A stretch of 34,746 bases of DNA from Chitinophagaceae bacterium. GTDB lineage: Bacteria > Bacteroidota > Bacteroidia > Chitinophagales > Chitinophagaceae. The DNA lies in assembly GCA_947483415.1 (NCBI GenBank), contig CANKLV010000004.1:1-34746 (forward strand), written 5' to 3'. Below the pieces are notes generated by a model that saw nothing but the letters and a program-made list of their open reading frames with translations, was not told the origin of the DNA and did not search any database. Of the stretch, positions 1 through 10,010 are shown piece by piece; within the stretch, counting starts at the first letter, position 1; the number at the start of each line of letters is the position of its first letter. Both the position numbers and the translations under genes were made by a program.

Positions 1-804
1 ACAGATTTAAGCAGTACAAAAGAAGTTAAAAATCAAGTGTTAGATGTGCAAAGTAAAGAGATGGCTCAGCTTGAATTACAACAAAAAGAAAAAGATAGGG
101 TGTTGGCAGAATTAAAAAAACAGGGTAAGCAGTTTGTAAAACAGATAGATGCGAAGCGCAAGCAAATGCAAAAAGTAAACAATGCCATAGCGGCGGCCAT
201 TAAAAAAGCACAAGCTGAGGCCAGAGAAAAAGCTATGAAAGAAGCGGCGAAAGAAAAAGAAAGATTGCGTAAAGAAGCTGAAAAAAATAAAACCAATAAT
301 ACAAACAATCCAATTACAAAAACAACTACAACACCAACAAAAACAACACCAGCAAAACCAGTAGGGAGTGTATTGTTGAATGCTGATAATTTGGCGTTAA
401 ATGCTAGTTTTGAAAAAAATAAAGGAACATTGCCTTGGCCATTGGATAAAGGAATGGTGTTGATGCATTATGGAAAAAATACGCTACCAAGCGGAACCGT
501 TATGGAGGTAACGTCTGTAACCATTTCATCTGATGTTGGCACTACGGTAAAAGCTGTTTTTGACGGAACCGTTTTTACTGTTCAGGTAATTGAAGACATG
601 ACTGTTGTTATCATACAGCATGGTCGTTATTTTACTACTTACAGCAATTTATCAGGGGTAACTGTTCAACGCGGACAACAAATTAAAACTGGTCAATCTA
701 TTGGAAAAGTAGCAGCAAATTTTGATGGTGTTGGTGCCGTTGATTTTTATATTTCTAATGAAAGTAGCAATTACGATCCAGAGAAATGGTTGAGAAGGAA
801 ATAA
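1..804 (+). CDS. Murein hydrolase activator EnvC-like / M23-family peptidase with N-terminal coiled coil, 5'-truncated by window edge
   Basis: Frame is open to base 1 (TDLSSTKEVKNQ precedes the GTG at 37). Long Lys/Glu/Ala coiled coil, then a C-terminal domain 'LPWPLDKGMVLMHYGK...VIIQHGRYFTTYSNLSGVTVQRGQQIKTGQSIGKV' typical of LytM/EnvC domains. Confidence 0.85.
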   Translation, partial: TDLSSTKEVKNQVLDVQSKEMAQLELQQKEKDRVLAELKKQGKQFVKQIDAKRKQMQKVNNAIAAAIKKAQAEAREKAMKEAAKEKERLRKEAEKNKTNNTNNPITKTTTTPTKTTPAKPVGSVLLNADNLALNASFEKNKGTLPWPLDKGMVLMHYGKNTLPSGTVMEVTSVTISSDVGTTVKAVFDGTVFTVQVIEDMTVVIIQHGRYFTTYSNLSGVTVQRGQQIKTGQSIGKVAANFDGVGAVDFYISNESSNYDPEKWLRRK

Positions 805-807
805 TAA

Positions 808-849
808 GCCCCCATCCCCAACCCTTCCCCCGAAAGGTGAAGGGAGCTT
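808..849. repeat. Extragenic C/G-rich repeat, copy A (inverted relative to 12365-12405)
   Basis: gcccccatccccaacccttcccccgaaaggtgaagggagctt is nearly the reverse complement of acccccttcacctttcgggggaagggttggggaagggggct at 12365. Confidence 0.8.
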
Positions 850-1027
850 GAATCATTTTCCAAAATCTAGCATCATGTATCATGCGAAAAACATTATGTG
901 AATGAAGAAGAAAGTATGAACTAAATGATTGCTTTGATTCTCTTTTTCGCTCATACTTTTTAGAAATGCTTCCAACTTTTAAACCCTTAAACTATTAAAC
1001 TAGCGAAGCGATTTAAACATTTCTATA

Positions 1028-1140
1028 TGGCGCCGGTTTTCTAAGCGGTGACAAAAAAAGGCGAAGGACTTCGTCCTTTCTTATTCAATCAGACAAAGTC
1101 TGAAATGCTTTAATAAACACCGGTTTGGAAACCGGCGCTA
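1028..1140. repeat. 113-nt palindromic element with 23-nt imperfect terminal inverted repeats and two internal hairpins (MITE/REP-like)
   Basis: Left arm TGGCGCCGGTTTTCTAAGCGGTG (1028-1050) against the reverse complement of the right arm TAGCGCCGGTTTCCAAACCGGTG (1118-1140): 19/23 identical. Internal hairpins AAGGAC-TTC-GTCCTT (1064-1078) and TCAGAC-AAA-GTCTGA (1089-1103). Confidence 0.75.
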
Positions 1141-1186
1141 ATTTTATTTTTCGCAAGTCATGCAAAGGTAGACGACTTACAACCAT

Positions 1187-1267
1187 TTGAACGCATTGAA
1201 CCTCCTAAACATCTTGAACGGGTTGAAGATTCCCAAGCTCTACAAACCTCTCAAACCTCTCAAACCT
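1187..1267. repeat. Degenerate 9-nt tandem repeat (TTGAACnnn)
   Basis: TTGAACGCA|TTGAACCTC|CTAAACATC|TTGAACGGG|TTGAAGATT|CCCAAGCTC|TACAAACCT|CTCAAACCT|CTCAAACCT. Confidence 0.7.
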
Positions 1268-2393
1268 TCCTCCTCCCCAACACCCGCTCATAAAGCGCTT
1301 CATATTGAGGTACAATGGTATTTATGCCAAATCGTTTTGCTTGCGTAAAAGCGTTGGTTTTAAATTGCTGATGTATTAATGGATCTGATAAAATAGAAAT
1401 TGCATTTTTGCTCATGTCTTCTACGTCTCCCACATTGCTCATAAAACCAGAGAATCCGTTGATGTTTATTTCTGGCAATCCACCTGCATTACTAGAAATT
1501 ACGGGTACTTCAGCAGCCATGGCCTCTAATGCGGATAAGCCAAAACTTTCATATTCGCTGGGTAATAAAAATAAATCTGCAATGGGCAGTATGTCTTCAA
1601 TTTGTTCTTGCTTACCCAAAAATTTAATGTCATTGCAAAGCGATAACGAACGTGTGTATGCTTCCAATTCGGGCCTTTCGGGGCCATCACCAATTAGCAA
1701 TAATTTAGCTGGCATTTCTTTTGCAATGCGAATAAAAATTTCTACTACATCTCTAACCCTCTTTAATTTTCTGAAATTTGAAGCATGCATGATTATTTTT
1801 TCACCATTTGGTGCAACCATTTTTTTGAATGCATCAACTGGCTTTTTATTAAAATTGGCAATGTCCACAAAATTGTAAATCACTTCTATTGGTTTGGAGA
1901 TATCAAAGTTTTTATAGGTTTCTTCTTTTAAGTTTTCAGATACTGCTGTTAATGCATCACTTTCTTCCATGGAGAAAGTTACAACCGGACTATAGGTTTT
2001 ATCTTTTCCAATAAGCGTGATATCCGTTCCGTGTAATGTAGTTATTACAGGAAGTATAATTCCTTTTTTTGCTAAAATTTGTTTTGCCATATAAGCTGCG
2101 GCAGCATGAGGTATGGCATAATGTACATGAAGTAATTGAATGTCGTGATTGATTACTACATCTACCATTGCGCTTGCTAATGCGGTTTCATAGGGTGGGA
2201 AATCAAATAGAGGATAAGTAGGCACTCGCACCTCATGATAAAATAAATTGGCATGAAAACCACTTAATCTTACAGGTTGTTGATATGTTATAAAATGCAC
2301 TAGATGCCCTTTTTCCGCAAGTGCTTTTCCCAACTCTGTTGCCAAAACACCACTTCCTCCAAATGTTGGGTAACAAACTATAGCTATATTCAT
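1260..2393 (-). CDS. bshA: N-acetyl-alpha-D-glucosaminyl L-malate synthase BshA (GT4 family, bacillithiol biosynthesis)
   Basis: N-terminus MNIAIVCYPTFGGSGVLATELGKALAEKGHLVHFITYQQPVRL and GT4 motifs (LPSEYESFGLSALEAMA). Confidence 0.9.
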   Translation of the reverse strand: MNIAIVCYPTFGGSGVLATELGKALAEKGHLVHFITYQQPVRLSGFHANLFYHEVRVPTYPLFDFPPYETALASAMVDVVINHDIQLLHVHYAIPHAAAAYMAKQILAKKGIILPVITTLHGTDITLIGKDKTYSPVVTFSMEESDALTAVSENLKEETYKNFDISKPIEVIYNFVDIANFNKKPVDAFKKMVAPNGEKIIMHASNFRKLKRVRDVVEIFIRIAKEMPAKLLLIGDGPERPELEAYTRSLSLCNDIKFLGKQEQIEDILPIADLFLLPSEYESFGLSALEAMAAEVPVISSNAGGLPEININGFSGFMSNVGDVEDMSKNAISILSDPLIHQQFKTNAFTQAKRFGINTIVPQYEALYERVLGRRKV

Positions 2394-2624
2394 GATTTCC
2401 TTTTCGATTTTAATGCAATTTATATCAAATTGAATTAAAAATTAATCCTGAATTATTTGGTATTATGCTGATTGAGCTATTAGTGAGAATGAATTAAAAA
2501 TTCAAAATTCAAAAAGTCAAAAAGTCAAAAAGTTCGCTGATATGGTGGAACAAAAAATTGTCAATTCGTATTTTTCACTTTTTACCCGCCACGGCGGACA
2601 CGCTTTTATTTTTCTATTTTTATT

Positions 2625-3335
2625 TTAACTATCAGCGTGTAGCAAAAAAATCACAGGTTTCTTATGTAGCTCAGGTTTGCTTTTTTTCCAATCAGATATT
2701 TTCTTTGTTTGGATAATTTCATCTTTACCCGTAATATTAACACCAATACATAAGCGGGTTTTATCGCTGCAATGCTGTAACAAACTTTCTAAAAGAGGGT
2801 TGTTGCGATAGGGAGTTTCTATAAATATTTTTGTACTGTTGTTTTTCAAAGAACTTAATTCAAGTTCTTTGATTTTCTTTATTCTTTCTCCATTTTCAAT
2901 GGGTAGGTATCCAATAAATTCAAATTGTTGTCCATTCATGCCACTTGCCATTAATGCCAACAAAATTGAACTTGGTCCTACGAGCGGCTTAATGATGCAT
3001 CCCATTTCTTGGGCAATAGCAATGAGTTGTTGCCCTGGATCTGCTACACCCGGACATCCAGCTTCACTTATTATAGAGATGTTTTTTCCTGAGGTAATTG
3101 CTGTTTTAAAAGCCTGTATATTTATTTGATCCGTTTCCGTTTTATGAATCGTATGCCATTCAAAAGCATCTATAGAAATGCTTTTGTCCATGGATTTTAA
3201 AAATCGTCTAGTTGTGCGCTCATTTTCTGCAAAGATGACCAGCGATTTTTTAACGGATTCCATTACATAGGCAGGAATGGTTTCGTTTGCGTCTTCAGCT
3301 AAAAAACAGGGAATTAAAAATACAGTCGTTTTCAT
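2625..3335 (-). CDS. Tetrapyrrole methylase / RsmI-like SAM-dependent methyltransferase, divergent
   Basis: SEAGCPGVADPGQQLIAIA and GPSSILLALMASGMNGQQFEFIGYLP motifs resemble RsmI, but the canonical RsmI N-terminus is absent. Confidence 0.75.
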   Translation of the reverse strand: MKTTVFLIPCFLAEDANETIPAYVMESVKKSLVIFAENERTTRRFLKSMDKSISIDAFEWHTIHKTETDQINIQAFKTAITSGKNISIISEAGCPGVADPGQQLIAIAQEMGCIIKPLVGPSSILLALMASGMNGQQFEFIGYLPIENGERIKKIKELELSSLKNNSTKIFIETPYRNNPLLESLLQHCSDKTRLCIGVNITGKDEIIQTKKISDWKKSKPELHKKPVIFLLHADS

Positions 3336-4109
3336 CTAGAAAGATATCAATTTGTTTTCTTTTGCTTTATGTATGCTTAATGTTGCTGCAACTACGGCAT
3401 AGCTTGGAGCTAACATCCAACCCAAAAAAGGGATGGCATGAAACATATAAAATACCATTCCATTTCCAATAGCTAATCCGCGATGGTGACCAATTAAATC
3501 GATGCTTGCAGATGAACTTAATTTATTTCGTTCGCAACTGTAATCTAGCATTGAAAATCCCATATAAAAACAATCTATAAATATGGCAATTAAAGGTGTT
3601 ATCCATCCAATTAATGGAACAAAAGAAACGATAAAAAAAGCTAGCATGTAAATCGTTTGCCAAGAAAAATTACGAAGTGCAATTTTAATGGAACGCAACA
3701 TATCTTGAAGCAATTGAGCAAAATCAAAATGATAATCATTGCCTGTAATAATACTGTCTGTTTTCTCACTTAAATAAGCAAATACTGGTGAGCCAATTAC
3801 AAGAAATGTAAATTTGAATAAGGAGAAATAAAAAATGAGTAAAAATAAATGTGTAAATACTTGTCCAACGATAAAGAAGAAACTCAACCAACTGTCTTGC
3901 ATTTTATCCAACCAACTTTTCGCGCCAATTTTAGTGAGTATCCATGCGGTAGCTTCATTGCTAGAAGTCCAGAAATAATAAAATCCAATTAAAAAAAGTA
4001 TACAATACAAAATTCCTGGAATGAAAATCCATTTCCACAATCGATGCTTTTTAATGAATTGGTGCGCTTCACCGTAAGCCTGAAAGGAAAGAATGATTTC
4101 TTTAAGCAT
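3336..4109 (-). CDS. EI24/CysZ-like integral membrane protein
   Basis: Multiple hydrophobic segments; FSMLDYSCERNKLSSSASIDLIGHHRGLAIGNGMVF...AIPFLGWMLAPSYAVVAATL resembles the EI24 domain. Confidence 0.75.
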   Translation of the reverse strand: MLKEIILSFQAYGEAHQFIKKHRLWKWIFIPGILYCILFLIGFYYFWTSSNEATAWILTKIGAKSWLDKMQDSWLSFFFIVGQVFTHLFLLIFYFSLFKFTFLVIGSPVFAYLSEKTDSIITGNDYHFDFAQLLQDMLRSIKIALRNFSWQTIYMLAFFIVSFVPLIGWITPLIAIFIDCFYMGFSMLDYSCERNKLSSSASIDLIGHHRGLAIGNGMVFYMFHAIPFLGWMLAPSYAVVAATLSIHKAKENKLISF

Positions 4110-4167
4110 ATAGGATTTAAATCATGAAAAAAAGTGACTGATTATTTAAGTATCCGAATGATATGTA

Positions 4168-5193
4168 TTAAAATCTCGGACAAGGAATGCCCATGTATTC
4201 GCTTGGCCTTTTTGTATAAATGATAGAAAATTCAGTTCCGCCTCTGCTACCAGTTGCTGCTTTTAAAGTACTGGTATTTATATCGTAACTAGCACCAAAT
4301 CTAATTCCTGAAAACTCTAATCCCAAATATGGAATGATGGCATCATTTACACGTAGCCATGAGCCAATATAAAAGCTAGTTGGATTGTCTTTATCTCCAT
4401 TTGCATTCAATGAAAGTGCACCCCCTATTACGGTTTCACTTGCTTTATTTTGTGATTGGTGAATGAATGAAACATTTACACCAGCAACATCTGAAATTGG
4501 AAATGTGCCTCCTGCATGTACCGTTAACCTACTTGCTAAATACCAACTATTTGCAGTTGAGTTTCTTAAAAAACTAACTTTTGGACGATTAATATGGTAC
4601 ATAGAAACACCGAAATAATAATTATTTTCACCATTGCTCGAACCAGAATATAACATTCCCGCATTTACATCCAAATATTTTTGAGTATTACCTAGATTTG
4701 GATTGATTAAATATTCTCCAGAAGTATTTGGTTGAAATCCATTTTGACGCAATTCATCTTCAAACAATAAGCCACTTTTATCAATTGTTGTTGAAGAATA
4801 TGTGCCCTGGAAGCCAACGCCTAATGTATTAAATCCATTTTCATCAATCGATTTATGATAAGAAACAGAAAGTGAACCGTAGTTTAATTTTAATGCGTTG
4901 TTTGAACTGGCATCTGTTAATCCTGAAATGCCTATTCCAAATACATCACCTTCTGGTAATTTGCCTTTTAATATGGGAAAATCTATTGATCCACTAGTAG
5001 TCACATAAGCTTTTGGAATGGTTGGCCATTGGTCTCTGTGGTTTACAGCCAATCTCCAAGTACCATTAAATTTTCCTGTAAATGCAGGGTTTAATGTTAA
5101 TGGAGAAGAAAAAAATTGTGAAAAATGTGGATCTTGCGCTTGAACAGTTGCTGTTAACAATAGAAGGCAAATTATGTTTATAAATTTTCTCAT
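4168..5193 (-). CDS. PorP/SprF family type IX secretion system membrane protein
   Basis: Signal peptide then QDPHFSQFFSSPLTLNPAFTGKFNGTWRLAVNHRDQWPTIPKAY, the family signature; C-terminal FGASYDINTSTLKAATGSRGGTEFSIIY. Confidence 0.9.
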   Translation of the reverse strand: MRKFINIICLLLLTATVQAQDPHFSQFFSSPLTLNPAFTGKFNGTWRLAVNHRDQWPTIPKAYVTTSGSIDFPILKGKLPEGDVFGIGISGLTDASSNNALKLNYGSLSVSYHKSIDENGFNTLGVGFQGTYSSTTIDKSGLLFEDELRQNGFQPNTSGEYLINPNLGNTQKYLDVNAGMLYSGSSNGENNYYFGVSMYHINRPKVSFLRNSTANSWYLASRLTVHAGGTFPISDVAGVNVSFIHQSQNKASETVIGGALSLNANGDKDNPTSFYIGSWLRVNDAIIPYLGLEFSGIRFGASYDINTSTLKAATGSRGGTEFSIIYTKRPSEYMGIPCPRF

Positions 5194-5340
5194 GATAAAT
5201 ATGCTTATCGTAAAGATAATAATTTAGATTTAAAAGTCAAATTTCTATTTAAAACTAAATTATGATGTCTATTGAATTTAAATTGATAAGTAACAGTTTT
5301 TTATATTCTGGTTTTTTTACAAACTGCAAATACTGTAAAT

Positions 5341-5991
5341 TTAATGTTGAATCTTTTCTCCGAATGCCAAATCGCCTGCATCACCTAATCCAGGAATAAT
5401 ATATCCTTTATCCGACAATGTTTCATCAATATCACCACACCAAATTTTAGCTTCTGGAAATGTTGTTTGAACTTTTTTAATTCCAAATTTGCTGGCAATA
5501 GCACATACAATATGTAAACTTTTAAATTGACCTGCTGTTTTTAAAAAATCAATTGATTTCACCAATGATGCACCTGTAGCCAACATTGGGTCGCAAATAA
5601 TCATGTCTCTGTTTGTGAGATCTGGGCAACTCATATATTCCAATTTAATTTCAAAACCGCCATCTTCATTATGCTTTCGGTATGCACATAAAAATGCACT
5701 ATCGGCTTTGTCAAAATAATTCAGTAAACCCTGATGCATTGGAACGCCCGCCCTTAATATCGTTGATACAACAGGCTGTTGTTTAAAAAGCATTGATTTG
5801 TGAATTCCAAGCGGTGTTTGTACATCAAGTATTGAACTTTCCAATTGCTTACTGATTTCAAAAGCCGCTACTTCTCCAATGCGTTCAAGGTTTCTTCTAA
5901 AGCGCATTCTATCTTTTTGAATGTTAACTTCTCTTAATTCACTTACCCAATTGCTCACTAATGAAGGGGCTTCGCTTAAATTTGTAACCAT
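5341..5991 (-). CDS. upp: Uracil phosphoribosyltransferase
   Basis: STILRAGVPMHQGLLNYFDKADSAFLCAYRK, DPMLATGASLVKSIDFL (PRPP-binding loop), DIDETLSDKGYIIPGLGDAGDLAFG. Confidence 0.92.
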   Translation of the reverse strand: MVTNLSEAPSLVSNWVSELREVNIQKDRMRFRRNLERIGEVAAFEISKQLESSILDVQTPLGIHKSMLFKQQPVVSTILRAGVPMHQGLLNYFDKADSAFLCAYRKHNEDGGFEIKLEYMSCPDLTNRDMIICDPMLATGASLVKSIDFLKTAGQFKSLHIVCAIASKFGIKKVQTTFPEAKIWCGDIDETLSDKGYIIPGLGDAGDLAFGEKIQH

Positions 5992-6111
5992 GTGTGATTT
6001 TTATTTTTTATTTTTGAATTTTAAATTATGTCATTAAACAAATTTACTTTAAAAAGTAGGCTTGTTGTTATTTTTTTGAATAAAGTATTTTAATTTTTTA
6101 AATGTTATTTT

Positions 6112-6534
6112 ATGAATTTATTTAAATCGTTTCTTTTTGTATTTGCATTGTTTTTGTTTGCTTGTAACGACAAAGGAAAAAAACAAGATGCAAAATCCGA
6201 TACTTATGAAACCAGTAAAATGACAATTTCTGAAATTGAATCAAAAAATCCTAAAAAGTTTTTAAAAGTAGAAGGAAGGGATAAACATAATTTGATTGGT
6301 CAAACTGTAGTAAAAGGAAAAATTTCAAATACAGCAACTGTAGCTGTTTATAAAGACGTAACCATCAAAATATCTTTTTTTAGCAAAACAGGCACACTAC
6401 TTGAAGAAGATGAGGAAACCATTTACAATGAGGTAAAACCAGGCGAAACTCTGGAATTTAAATCTAAGTTTTATGCACCAAAAGGATCAAGTGATGTAAA
6501 GTTGAATATTATTAATGCTAAAGCGTCAAACTAG
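6112..6534 (+). CDS. Putative small lipoprotein, hypothetical
   Basis: Signal peptide with lipobox-like ALFLFAC followed by NDKGKK; beta-rich domain ([34 protein letters not shown]). Confidence 0.65.
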   Translation: MNLFKSFLFVFALFLFACNDKGKKQDAKSDTYETSKMTISEIESKNPKKFLKVEGRDKHNLIGQTVVKGKISNTATVAVYKDVTIKISFFSKTGTLLEEDEETIYNEVKPGETLEFKSKFYAPKGSSDVKLNIINAKASN

Positions 6535-8162
6535 TTTTTTAATTCAAAACGATCTCCATCAAATAGTCCAAGGTCACTTATTTTTAAATGAGGAATTACC
6601 AGTAAAGCCATAAATGAAAGGGTCATAAATGGTGAACTTAAATGGCTGCCTAATTCATTTTTTGAAAAATGATCTATTTCGGTATACGCATCCGCAACTT
6701 TATATCCATCTTCATTACTCATCAATCCGGCCACAGGTAGTTTTAATAATTTTATTTGGTGTTCATCTACAGCACTAACGCCACCACCTGCTTGTATAAT
6801 GGCATTTACCGCTTTGCAAATAGATATGTCATCAACCCCAACGGCAACAATATTATGGCTATCATGGGCTACTGAAGATGCTAGTGCGCCCTTATTTATG
6901 CCGATGTTTTTAATAAACGATTTTGCAATAGGTGCATTTTTATATCGATTTACCACAACAATTTTTAAGATGTCGTTTTCAACATCAGCAACAATTGTAT
7001 CATTAAGAACTTTTGGAGAAACCAACAATTTATTTGTAATCAATTGACCATCTAGAGCTTCTATTACTTGTATATTTTCTTCTCCTTTAAAAATGATTTC
7101 AAAATCGGAGGCTAACTTTTCTACACAATTAAACTGATTGATAATTGTTGCAGGTGTTGTATGAATTAAAGATTTTCCATTTTCTGCTACAAGGATTCCA
7201 TTAACGAAAGTTTGTACCACATCAAATTCAATCAAATCTTTTATTACAATAAAATCCGCATCATCATTTACTTTTAATAATCCAACATCCATTTTATAAT
7301 GCTCAACAGGATTGATACATGCCGCTTTTAATATTTTAAAAATGTCGATTCCGCATTTCACAGCTCTCGCACATAATGTATTGATATGTCCTAATGCAAG
7401 ACTATCCGGATGTTTATCATCACTGCAAAACATCATCATGTCTGAATGGTCGTGCATCAAATCGATAAGTGCATCAAAGTTTTTGGCAGCACTTCCTTCT
7501 CTGATGAGAATTTTCATACCATATTTTAATTTATCCAACGCTTCTGCAGCTGTAAAACATTCATGATCGGTGCTTATTCCAGCATCTATATATTTTTTTG
7601 CATTTGCTCCCATCAAGCCTGGCGCGTGGCCATCTATAACTTTATTATATTTTTTTGCACTTGCTATTTTTTCCATCAGTTCTTCATCGCCATTTAACAC
7701 CCCCGGAAAATTCATTACTTCGCTTAGATATTTTATTTCAGAAAGTTGCAACAATTGATCTACATCACTTGCGTTTAATGCAGCACCAGCTGTTTCGAAA
7801 ATGGTTGCTGGTACGCAACTTGGCGCGCCAAACGTACATTTGAAAGGAACTGTTTTACTATTTTCAATCATGTATTTAACGCCTTCTATTCCACATACAT
7901 TGGCTATTTCATGGGGATCACTTATGGTCCCCACCGTTCCATGAACTACAGCAAGCTTGGCAAATTCTGATGGCACCAGCATCGAACTTTCAATATGTAC
8001 ATGACTATCTATAAACCCAGGAAGAATATAGTGTTCACCTTGTTTGGATTCGCCTTCTTTGGTAATTGAAATTATCTTTTCGCCTTCGATTTGAATCGTT
8101 CCCCAGAATATATCTGCTGAATGAATATCTACTATGTTGCCCGTTATGGAAAAATGACTCAT
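6531..8162 (-). CDS. ade: Adenine deaminase
   Basis: [57 protein letters not shown]-terminal [24 protein letters not shown]. Confidence 0.92.
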   Translation of the reverse strand: MSHFSITGNIVDIHSADIFWGTIQIEGEKIISITKEGESKQGEHYILPGFIDSHVHIESSMLVPSEFAKLAVVHGTVGTISDPHEIANVCGIEGVKYMIENSKTVPFKCTFGAPSCVPATIFETAGAALNASDVDQLLQLSEIKYLSEVMNFPGVLNGDEELMEKIASAKKYNKVIDGHAPGLMGANAKKYIDAGISTDHECFTAAEALDKLKYGMKILIREGSAAKNFDALIDLMHDHSDMMMFCSDDKHPDSLALGHINTLCARAVKCGIDIFKILKAACINPVEHYKMDVGLLKVNDDADFIVIKDLIEFDVVQTFVNGILVAENGKSLIHTTPATIINQFNCVEKLASDFEIIFKGEENIQVIEALDGQLITNKLLVSPKVLNDTIVADVENDILKIVVVNRYKNAPIAKSFIKNIGINKGALASSVAHDSHNIVAVGVDDISICKAVNAIIQAGGGVSAVDEHQIKLLKLPVAGLMSNEDGYKVADAYTEIDHFSKNELGSHLSSPFMTLSFMALLVIPHLKISDLGLFDGDRFELKN

Positions 8163-8255
8163 GCTTGTTTTTAAATAAATCTAAACATTTTATTGATTCT
8201 ATTATTCTGCAAAAATTAATATTTATAATTTACATTCGCAAACAATCTATTTTAT

Positions 8256-8927
8256 ATGTTAATCAAAGCATTTAATCTTTTATTTGGTCCATTTTTTAAT
8301 GCCCAAAAAGCACGTATCAATTTATCTTTGAATTATTTAAACAGAAAAAGGGAATACGATAGAAATTATTTAGACTATATCCGACTTTCAACATTGGAAC
8401 TCGTTTCCAATCAAATTGAAGAAGCTGAATTGTCTGGTGCTGTGGCCGAATTGGGCGTTTATAAAGGAAAGTTTGCACGCTATATCAATCAATATTTCCC
8501 CAATAGAAAATTATATCTTTTTGATACATTTAAAGGGTTTGATGAAGTAGATATTAAAACAGAACAATCTAATAAATTTTCTCACGGGGATCAAGATTTT
8601 AGCAATACTTCTGTAAAAAAAGTACTAGACATTATGCCTCATCCCAATCAATGTATTATTAAAGAAGGATTTTTTCCAGAAACAGCAAAAGGACTCGAAG
8701 AAACATTTGCTTTTGTGAGCATTGATACTGATTTGTATGATCCGATTTATAATGGGCTGCAATATTTTTATCCAAGACTAGTTAAAGGGGGGTATATTTT
8801 TATTCACGATTTTAATAACGATGCCTATTTAGGTGCGAAGCAAGCGGTGATAAAATTTTGTACAGAAAACAACATTAGTTTTGTTCCATTACCCGATAGC
8901 TGCGGAAGTGCAATTATTACAAAATAG
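8256..8927 (+). CDS. TylF/MycF-like class I SAM-dependent methyltransferase
   Basis: GAVAELGVYKGKFARYINQYFPNRKLYLFDTFKGFDEVD and GGYIFIHDFNNDAYLGAKQAVIKFC motifs of the TylF/macrocin O-methyltransferase family. Confidence 0.8.
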   Translation: MLIKAFNLLFGPFFNAQKARINLSLNYLNRKREYDRNYLDYIRLSTLELVSNQIEEAELSGAVAELGVYKGKFARYINQYFPNRKLYLFDTFKGFDEVDIKTEQSNKFSHGDQDFSNTSVKKVLDIMPHPNQCIIKEGFFPETAKGLEETFAFVSIDTDLYDPIYNGLQYFYPRLVKGGYIFIHDFNNDAYLGAKQAVIKFCTENNISFVPLPDSCGSAIITK

Positions 8928-9605
8928 TTATTCGTTTAATAAATCAGGTCTTCGCAATCTTGTTCTTTCCAAAGATTGTTCAGTACGCCATTGATCGATA
9001 TTTTTGTGATTGCCGCTCATTAATACTTCTGGTACTTTCCAATTTCGAAATATTTCCGGACGGGTATAAACTGGGGGTGCCAATAAATCATCTTGAAAAG
9101 AATCACTTAGCGCGGATGTTTCATCATTTAAAACGCCAGGAAGCAATCGTCCAATGCTATCCGTTAGTACGGCTGCAGCAAGCTCTCCACCACTCAAAAC
9201 ATAATCGCCTATCGAAATTTCTTTGGTAACAAAATGATCTCTAAATCTCTGATCAATTCCCTTGTAATGTCCACAAATCATCAATAAATTCTTTTTCAAA
9301 GAAAGTTGATTCGCCATTTTTTGATTGAATGTTTCACCATCGGGGGTTAAAAAAATCACTTCATCATACTGTGTGGTTTTTTGCAGCGCTTCTAAAGCAT
9401 TTACCAAAGGTTCTATCATAATGACCATTCCTGCACCTCCACCAAACGGATAATCGTCTACCTGAGCGCGCGCAAAAGTGGTGTATTCGCGTAAATTTAT
9501 AACGTTTACTTCAAGCAATCCTTTTGTTTGCGCACGTTTCATTATCGAATGCGAAAATGGTCCACTTAATATTTCAGGAACTACAGTTATAATATCAATT
9601 TTCAT
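8928..9605 (-). CDS. trmD: tRNA (guanine-N1-)-methyltransferase TrmD
   Basis: [92 protein letters not shown]. Confidence 0.95.
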   Translation of the reverse strand: MKIDIITVVPEILSGPFSHSIMKRAQTKGLLEVNVINLREYTTFARAQVDDYPFGGGAGMVIMIEPLVNALEALQKTTQYDEVIFLTPDGETFNQKMANQLSLKKNLLMICGHYKGIDQRFRDHFVTKEISIGDYVLSGGELAAAVLTDSIGRLLPGVLNDETSALSDSFQDDLLAPPVYTRPEIFRNWKVPEVLMSGNHKNIDQWRTEQSLERTRLRRPDLLNE

Positions 9606-9626
9606 TTTTTAATTTAATGGGGTGCT

Positions 9627-10010
9627 TTATACATCTAAAAATTCGTCTAAATCTCGTTTGTCTTTTTTGGTTGGCCTTCCTACTTTGCTTTGTCTTTTTC
9701 CAGTTTGAAAAAAAGCGGCTTCAAATTTTATTCTGTCGGTTTCTTCTGCTGGTGTAATATCCGAATAATATTTTATGGCTTCCGAATATTGAACCCTAGT
9801 ATGCAATAAACCCAATACTATTATCAACCATTTTTTTTCACTTGTTCTGATTTCGTATTCTTCCCCAATTTGCACATTTCTTGATGGTTTCAAACTGTTT
9901 CCATTCAATTTTACTTTCCCTTTATCACAAGCTTCGGATGCTAATGATCTGGTTTTGAATAAACGTATCGACCAAAGGTATTTATCTAATCTAAGTTTTG
10001 CTGATTCCAT
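9627..10010 (-). CDS. S4-domain RNA-binding protein (HslR-like)
   Basis: MESAKLRLDKYLWSIRLFKTRSLASEACDKGKVKLNG is an S4 domain. The ORF track start (10028) is 18 nt upstream; the ATG at 10010 looks more natural. Confidence 0.85.
   Translation of the reverse strand: MESAKLRLDKYLWSIRLFKTRSLASEACDKGKVKLNGNSLKPSRNVQIGEEYEIRTSEKKWLIIVLGLLHTRVQYSEAIKYYSDITPAEETDRIKFEAAFFQTGKRQSKVGRPTKKDKRDLDEFLDV

Noticed and set aside
1408-1878. 156-aa ORF on + antisense to bshA, and the similar antisense ORFs in rsmI-like, ade, trmD, sucA and ffh
   Set aside because: They lie wholly within strongly supported genes on the opposite strand and show no recognisable domain.
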